In this document: piece after piece, positions 59,012 to 64,000 of the stretch | Layout of the letters: the number at the start of each line of letters is the position of its first letter | How positions within the stretch are numbered: the first letter of the stretch is position 1 | Source: Burkholderiaceae bacterium | GTDB lineage: Bacteria; Pseudomonadota; Gammaproteobacteria; Burkholderiales; Burkholderiaceae | DNA: 64,000 nucleotides | Reading direction: 5' to 3' | NCBI GenBank assembly: GCA_947462685.1 | Contig: CANHPL010000004.1 | Coordinates: forward strand, 50,850-114,849 | Translations under genes and position numbers: made by a program | Notes under the pieces: generated by a model | What the model was told of the DNA's origin: nothing | Database searches by the model: none | The model's input: the letters and a program-made list of their open reading frames with translations, nothing else

Positions 59012-59458
59012 ATGAGCTTAAAAGAACAAATTACGACGGATATGAAAAACGCAATGCGTAGCAAGGAAACTGAGCGTTTAAATACAATTCGCTTATTACT
59101 AGCTGCAATGAAACAAAAAGAAGTAGATGAACGTATTGAGCTTACAGATGCACATATTATTACGATTATTGAAAAAATGATTAAGCAACGTAAAGATTCA
59201 ATTAGCCAATATGAAGCTGCCAAAAGAGAAGACTTGGTGGCAAGTGAGACTTTTGAGTTAAAACTACTGCAAACTTATCTACCTGAACAGTTATCCGATG
59301 AAGCGATAGTAAAAGCGATTCAGAAAGCGATTCAAGTCTGTGGAGCAAGTGGCCCACAGGATATGGGTAAGGTGATTGCATTACTTAAGACAGAGTTCGC
59401 TGGTCAAGCTGATATGGGTAAAGTATCTGGATTAGTTAAATCTGCATTACAACAGTAA
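59012..59458 (+). CDS. yqeY: GatB/YqeY domain protein
   Basis: This is a 148-residue YqeY-type protein. The family features MRSKETERLNTIRLLLAAMKQ near the N-terminus, QRKDSISQYEAAKREDL and the C-terminal DMGKVSGLVKSAL are all present. It resembles the tail domain of GatB and is thought to bind tRNA, but its role is not proven. The ATG at 59012 follows GAGGAAAA and gives the usual length; the ORF track starts 11 codons earlier. It sits between rpsU and dnaG, its common place in proteobacteria. Confidence 0.93.
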   Translation: MSLKEQITTDMKNAMRSKETERLNTIRLLLAAMKQKEVDERIELTDAHIITIIEKMIKQRKDSISQYEAAKREDLVASETFELKLLQTYLPEQLSDEAIVKAIQKAIQVCGASGPQDMGKVIALLKTEFAGQADMGKVSGLVKSALQQ

Positions 59459-59470
59459 GAAGGATTACGT

Positions 59471-61342
59471 TTGATACCTCGCGCTTTTATTGATGAAGTT
59501 TTAAATCGAGTTGATATTGTTACGATCATCAGTCAATCGGTGACCTTAAAAAAAGGTGGGGCAAATTTACAAGGTCTGTGCCCCTTTCATCAAGAAAAAT
59601 CCCCATCATTTACAGTCTCAGAAACTAAACAGTTTTATCACTGTTTTGGCTGCGGGGCTCATGGAACAGCCATCAGTTTTTTAATGGAGTATGCAGGACT
59701 AACGTTTGTGGACACCATTGAAGAGTTAGCTAAATCTGTTGGTTTAACTGTTCCGAAGCAAGCTTATGAAGCGGTAAAAATGGTGGATCAACAGCAAACT
59801 ACCATGCTTACCCAAAGTATGGAAAAAATCATGGACTGGTATCAAGAAGAGTTAAAAAAAAATTCTCGTGCTATCCAGTATTTAAAAAACCGGGGCCTAT
59901 CAGGAGAAGTAGCTAAACGTTTTGGATTGGGTTATGCACCTGATGCTTGGCAAAATTTTGAACCTGTTTTTGGCAGCTACGATGTAGAAGCAACAGCAAA
60001 ATTATTGGCTGAGTCTGGAATGATGATTCAGTCCGAAGTAGAGGGGGCGGTAAGAGTAAAAAGATATGACCGATTTAGAGATCGGGTTATGTTCCCTATT
60101 CGTAATTTAAAGGGCCAGGTTATTGGTTTTGGCGGACGCATTATTGATAAAGGTGAGCCAAAATATCTAAACTCACCAGAAACAACCTTGTTTAAAAAAG
60201 GTCATACCTTATATGGTCTATTTGAGGCAAGAAAATATATTCGCGAAAAAGGATTTGTATTAGTTTGCGAAGGGTACATGGACGTTGTTGCTCTTGCGCA
60301 AATGGGATTTGCTAATGCAGTCGCTACTCTAGGAACCGCATGCTCTGATCATCATATTCAATTACTTTTAAGACATACCGATAAAGTTATATTTTCTTTT
60401 GATGGAGATTCAGCTGGTAGAAAAGCTGCAAAAAGAGCTTTCGAAGCTTCTATTCCTCATTTAGCAGATGATAAAGAGATTCGATTCTTGTTTTTGCCCA
60501 AGGAGCATGATCCTGATAGTTATATTAGGGAGTTTGGTGAGGAAGTATTTCAATCACAAATACAAAAGGCGCAACCCTTGTCCCGATTTTTTATCGATGT
60601 AGTTGGAGAGGATATTGATTGGTCAAGTGCTGAAGGCAAAGCTCAAGTTCAAAATATCGCTAAAGAACATTTCAAAAAAATGCCACCTATTGCATTACGA
60701 GTGCAAATCTTACGTGATTTAGCTAAACGTCTTGGGTCAACACAAATAGAGTTAGAGAAATTTTATGGCCTGCCAAGTACTCAGGAAATAGAAGTCATTA
60801 CACCCCAGAAAAAAATAGATACAAGTTTTAAAAAGACTGTTGGAAAAGAAGACTGGAAGAAAAAAACAGAGTTACGCGCCCTAGAAAACCTTGCTAAGCA
60901 ACAGCCAGTAGCTCCTACTAAGTTGGTCATTCAAATGATGTGGATATTAATTCAACACCCTCAATTAGGAAAGGCGCTTAGCTCAAACCAAAGGATGCTT
61001 CTAGAAAACATTGCATTGCAGAGGTCGGAGAAGGCAAAAGTAGTTATGCACCATTTGTTGGATTTGTGCGAGAACGTTCAAGAAGAGACGAATTTTGCAG
61101 TTTTTCAGCACACTTTAATGAGTTCAGATCTAGCAAGTGAATATGAGGCCTTAATTAAAAAAGTTTTTGAGTCAGAGTTTAGCCGTGAGGAGGCAAAAAC
61201 TCACCTTGATGGAGCTCTCAAAAAATTAGAAATTGAGCTTACTAAAAAAGAAATGCAAGAAATTACGCAAAAGATTGAGAAAAACACCCACCAGCCTCAA
61301 GATTTGATTCGATATAGAGAGTTGGGTATGAAACTTCGATAA
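59471..61342 (+). CDS. dnaG: DNA primase
   Basis: DnaG makes RNA primers at the replication fork. The zinc-ribbon ligands are C37, H40, C57 and C60. The RNA polymerase core and Toprim fold follow with VLVCEGYMDVVALAQMG and FSFDGDSAGRKAAKRAFE. The C-terminal helical domain that binds DnaB is present. The length is 623 residues. The start is a TTG (M-IPRAFIDEVLNRVDIV, as in other DnaG proteins) preceded by AAGGA. yqeY lies 12 bases upstream. Confidence 0.97.
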   Translation: MIPRAFIDEVLNRVDIVTIISQSVTLKKGGANLQGLCPFHQEKSPSFTVSETKQFYHCFGCGAHGTAISFLMEYAGLTFVDTIEELAKSVGLTVPKQAYEAVKMVDQQQTTMLTQSMEKIMDWYQEELKKNSRAIQYLKNRGLSGEVAKRFGLGYAPDAWQNFEPVFGSYDVEATAKLLAESGMMIQSEVEGAVRVKRYDRFRDRVMFPIRNLKGQVIGFGGRIIDKGEPKYLNSPETTLFKKGHTLYGLFEARKYIREKGFVLVCEGYMDVVALAQMGFANAVATLGTACSDHHIQLLLRHTDKVIFSFDGDSAGRKAAKRAFEASIPHLADDKEIRFLFLPKEHDPDSYIREFGEEVFQSQIQKAQPLSRFFIDVVGEDIDWSSAEGKAQVQNIAKEHFKKMPPIALRVQILRDLAKRLGSTQIELEKFYGLPSTQEIEVITPQKKIDTSFKKTVGKEDWKKKTELRALENLAKQQPVAPTKLVIQMMWILIQHPQLGKALSSNQRMLLENIALQRSEKAKVVMHHLLDLCENVQEETNFAVFQHTLMSSDLASEYEALIKKVFESEFSREEAKTHLDGALKKLEIELTKKEMQEITQKIEKNTHQPQDLIRYRELGMKLR

Positions 61343-61380
61343 GTTTTTCGCAGACTTTAGATATAAAAAGTACTCCATTA

Positions 61381-61410
61381 TTGAAAAAAACAGTATTTTG
61401 GCAGTATAAT
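61381..61410 (+). promoter_or_regulatory. Sigma-70 promoter of rpoD
   Basis: TTGAAA (61381-61386) and a perfect TATAAT (61405-61410) are separated by 18 bases. It lies in the 205-base gap between dnaG and rpoD and would leave a leader of about 130 bases. rpoD can thus be transcribed apart from dnaG. Confidence 0.7.
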
Positions 61411-61547
61411 AGAAGGCTATCAAATATATATTGAATTCAAAGACTTGCCTGATTTAGGGGATTTTTTCAAAGCCTTCAGGGATTTCATTATTGCAAGACA
61501 TGTTGTGACTTAAGTAACACTCCTTTAATTTTTAACATCTAGCGAAT

Positions 61548-64000
61548 ATGCCAAAGACCATCCCAGTTAAAAAAACGACTACCAAAACTGTTTCAACCAA
61601 AAAATCAACTCCAGCAAAAGCAGTGAAAAAACCTGTCATCGTCACCAAGAAGTCAGCCACTTCAAAAAATGTGAAAAAGCCAGCTGTAAAGGTTGTTAAA
61701 GCAATGCCTAAAAAGCCGACAAAGCCAGTTAAAAAAGTTATCGTTGCTAAAGGCGCTAAAGGGACTGCAAAGGGCGTTGTTAAGAAAATTGCTACAAAGA
61801 CACCTACAGGCAAAATTGTAGCCAAAAAAGTCATCGTTGCAAAAGCGCCCGTTAAAAAATTAGTGAGTAAAACTGTAGCAAAAGAGTCTGCAAAAAAAGT
61901 AATTAGTAAGCCTACTGTGAAAGCCGCCACTAAAGTACTTACTAAAACAGTTACCAAAACAGTAAAGCCTTCTAAGGCGGAAGCAGCCCCTATTAAAAAG
62001 CAAACACCTAAATCCAAATCTTTAGAAAGAGTTGAAGAGGTTATTGAGGTGATTGCTCCGGTTTTATCTGAAGCTGCAGCAGACCTTGAGCAACCTGTTA
62101 AAAAGACACGCGGAAGAAAACCAAAACCAAAACCAGAAGTAGATCCGAATGCAGATATTAGAACGGATCGCCAGAAAGCACGTGATCGCAAGGCAAAAGA
62201 AAAAGCATTATTACTCGAATTTAACGCGACAAAATTAGGAAGTGAAGAGCAGCTCGAGTTGCGTCGCGCAAGATTGAAGCATTTGATTAAGATGGGTAAG
62301 TCACGTGGGTATTTAACTCACGGTGAGATCAATGACGTTATGTCTGATGAATTATCAGATACCGATTCTTTAGAAACCTTAATTGCGTTATTGAGTGATA
62401 TCGGCATTATGGTTTATGAGCAAGCGCCTGATGCTGAAACTCTGATATTGAATGAGAATGCGATCACCGCATCTTCAGACGAAGAAGCAGAAGAGGAAGC
62501 GGAAGCTGCTCTAGGTGCAGTTGATTCCGAGTTTGGTAGAACGACTGATCCTGTCCGTATGTATATGCGTGAAATGGGAACAGTTGATTTATTAACTCGC
62601 GAAGATGAAATTGTTATTGCTAAGAAAATTGAAGCTGGTTTAAAGGATATGTTGATGGCTTTATCTGCATGTCCAGTAACGATTGCGGAAATTATTGAGT
62701 TAGCTGATCAAATTGGCTCTGGAGCAATCCAAGTTGATGATTTTGTAGATGGCTTGGTGGATCCCAATGCAGAAGATATTCCGATGGCATCAGCTGCTGT
62801 TGAGGAATTAGACTTAGATGAAGAGTCCGATGATGGATCTGAAGAAGAGGATGAGGATGGTGGCGCAGGTGGCGCAGCTGCTTCAGCCGCATCAGCAAAA
62901 CAACTGGAGGAACTCAAGCAACTTTCTTTAGAAAAATTTGTAATTATTCGCACACAGTTTGATAAGATGCGTCGCGCTTATGACCGTGAAGGTTATAACT
63001 CAGTAAGCTATATAAAAGCACAAACATTGATTCGTAATGAGTTGCTTGGCTTCAGATTTACTGCCAAGAGCGTTGAGCGTTTATGCGACACAATTCGTAC
63101 TCAAGTGAATCAAGTATGGTCGACAGAGCGCTCGATTTTAAATATTCTGGTCGATAAAATTGGTATTCCTCGCTCTGAGGTTTTAGCGCAGTTGCCTAAA
63201 AATACAATGAATTTGCAATGGACTGATGCCTTATTAAAAGACACTAAGCCATATTCGGCTCTTTTAGAGCGAAATGTTCCAGCTATTCAAGAGTTACAAC
63301 AAAAATTAATTGATTTACAAAATAAAGTTGTTATTCCATTGCCCGAATTAAAAGAAGTTCATAAACAAATGACGGCTGGCGAAAAGCGCGCTCGTGAAGC
63401 AAAGCGTGAGATGACAGTTGCTAACTTACGTTTAGTTATTTCGATTGCTAAAAAATATACCAACCGAGGTTTACAGTTCCTTGATTTGATTCAAGAAGGA
63501 AACATTGGCCTCATGAAGGCGGTAGATAAGTTTGAGTACCGCCGTGGTTATAAGTTTTCTACTTATGCAACCTGGTGGATTCGTCAGGCTATTACAAGAT
63601 CTATCGCTGATCAAGCCAGAACGATCCGTATTCCTGTGCACATGATTGAAACGATTAATAAAATGAATCGTATTAGTCGTCAAATATTGCAAGAGACAGG
63701 CATAGAGCCAGATGCAGCAACTCTGGCAGCCAAGATGGAGATTCCAGAGGATAAGATTCGTAAGATCATGAAGATTGCTAAAGAGCCGATTTCAATGGAA
63801 ACCCCGATCGGTGATGATGAAGATTCGCATCTTGGAGACTTTATTGAGGACAGCAATACATTAGCTCCAGCAGAAGCTGCTTTGCATGATTCAATGCGTG
63901 ATGTGGTGAAAGATATTTTGGACTCACTTACACCAAGAGAAGCAAAGGTTCTTAGAATGCGTTTTGGTATTGAGATGAGTACAGATCATACTTTGGAAGA
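61548..64000 (+). CDS. rpoD: RNA polymerase sigma factor RpoD (partial, cut by window end)
   Basis: This is the primary sigma factor, open to the window edge and so missing from the ORF track. It begins [19 protein letters not shown]. The first 220 residues are a low-complexity leader rich in Lys, Ala, Thr and Val, as in other Burkholderiales RpoD proteins. Region 1.1 ([18 protein letters not shown]), region 1.2 ([20 protein letters not shown], near 333), an acidic non-conserved insert ([15 protein letters not shown]) and regions 2.1-2.4 ([20 protein letters not shown]) follow. The sequence stops early in region 4 ([18 protein letters not shown]). About 817 codons are present. Confidence 0.97.
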   Translation, partial: MPKTIPVKKTTTKTVSTKKSTPAKAVKKPVIVTKKSATSKNVKKPAVKVVKAMPKKPTKPVKKVIVAKGAKGTAKGVVKKIATKTPTGKIVAKKVIVAKAPVKKLVSKTVAKESAKKVISKPTVKAATKVLTKTVTKTVKPSKAEAAPIKKQTPKSKSLERVEEVIEVIAPVLSEAAADLEQPVKKTRGRKPKPKPEVDPNADIRTDRQKARDRKAKEKALLLEFNATKLGSEEQLELRRARLKHLIKMGKSRGYLTHGEINDVMSDELSDTDSLETLIALLSDIGIMVYEQAPDAETLILNENAITASSDEEAEEEAEAALGAVDSEFGRTTDPVRMYMREMGTVDLLTREDEIVIAKKIEAGLKDMLMALSACPVTIAEIIELADQIGSGAIQVDDFVDGLVDPNAEDIPMASAAVEELDLDEESDDGSEEEDEDGGAGGAAASAASAKQLEELKQLSLEKFVIIRTQFDKMRRAYDREGYNSVSYIKAQTLIRNELLGFRFTAKSVERLCDTIRTQVNQVWSTERSILNILVDKIGIPRSEVLAQLPKNTMNLQWTDALLKDTKPYSALLERNVPAIQELQQKLIDLQNKVVIPLPELKEVHKQMTAGEKRAREAKREMTVANLRLVISIAKKYTNRGLQFLDLIQEGNIGLMKAVDKFEYRRGYKFSTYATWWIRQAITRSIADQARTIRIPVHMIETINKMNRISRQILQETGIEPDAATLAAKMEIPEDKIRKIMKIAKEPISMETPIGDDEDSHLGDFIEDSNTLAPAEAALHDSMRDVVKDILDSLTPREAKVLRMRFGIEMSTDHTLE

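Noticed and set aside
61532-62191. A 219-codon ORF on the minus strand rich in Phe, Thr and Leu
   Set aside because: It is the mirror of the lysine- and alanine-rich leader of rpoD; repeated AAA and GCA codons keep the opposite frame open.

Overview
The window is an unbroken run of chromosomal housekeeping genes from an AT-rich betaproteobacterium of the Burkholderiales. The best fit is a low-GC, Polynucleobacter-like freshwater lineage. This rests on gene order (mutL-miaA, rpsT-DUF3579-argF, radC-rpmB-rpmG, clpS-clpA, lspA between ileS and coaBC, xseB-ispA-dxs-folE2, rpsU-yqeY-dnaG-rpoD), on families typical of that order (BPSS1780-type membrane protein, DUF3579, TctA/TctB, a lysine-rich RpoD leader) and on compact spacing. 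The genus is inferred from memory of synteny and was not searched. I found no tRNA, rRNA, CRISPR array, insertion sequence, prophage or integrase.

Layout. 1-6 kb: mismatch repair and tRNA modification (mutL, miaA), a DedA membrane protein, a SirB1-like protein and the lipid II flippase murJ. 6-9.8 kb: rpsT, DUF3579, arginine synthesis (argF, argG), ppnP and a DUF192 protein. 9.8-10.2 kb: the only long gene-free stretch. 10.2-13.4 kb: a cold-shock protein and the ClpS/ClpA protease partners. 13.4-19.5 kb: a leftward block dut, coaBC, lspA, ileS, ribF (listed here in + strand order). 19.5-23 kb: purN, an RNA m5C methyltransferase and an unusual desaturase. 22.9-24.1 kb: radC-rpmB-rpmG. 24.1-30.3 kb: fkpB-ispH and a complete branched-chain amino acid ABC transporter (livKHMGF). 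30.3-37.4 kb: an acetylornithine-type aminotransferase, a ferredoxin-type reductase, an SDR protein, glnS and tctBA. 37.5-44.2 kb: alaS-tusA and valS-galU. 44.2-53.4 kb: uvrD, a thrB operon, polA, a ZIP metal transporter and a Rieske oxygenase. 53.5-57.5 kb: xseB-ispA-dxs-folE2 (isoprenoid and folate precursors). 57.5-64 kb: tsaD divergent from the macromolecular synthesis genes rpsU, yqeY, dnaG and rpoD, the last cut by the window edge.

How the genes work together. Four aminoacyl-tRNA synthetases (Ile, Gln, Ala, Val), three ribosomal proteins of the small and large subunits plus S21, and tRNA modification enzymes serve translation. ArgD-like, ArgF and ArgG serve arginine synthesis. Dxs, IspH and IspA supply isoprenoids, and MurJ uses the lipid carrier made from them. 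ClpS/ClpA handle proteolysis. PolA, UvrD, MutL, DnaG, XseB, RadC and Dut serve DNA replication and repair.

I see no new multi-gene system here. The observations most worth following are a desaturase with a C-terminal region that looks transposase-derived (ISL3 type), a terminator-like hairpin inside the first codons of glnS, and a hairpin that takes the place of the ribosome binding site of livH. Many start codons were moved from the ORF track on the basis of homology or ribosome binding sites; each case is stated in its entry.
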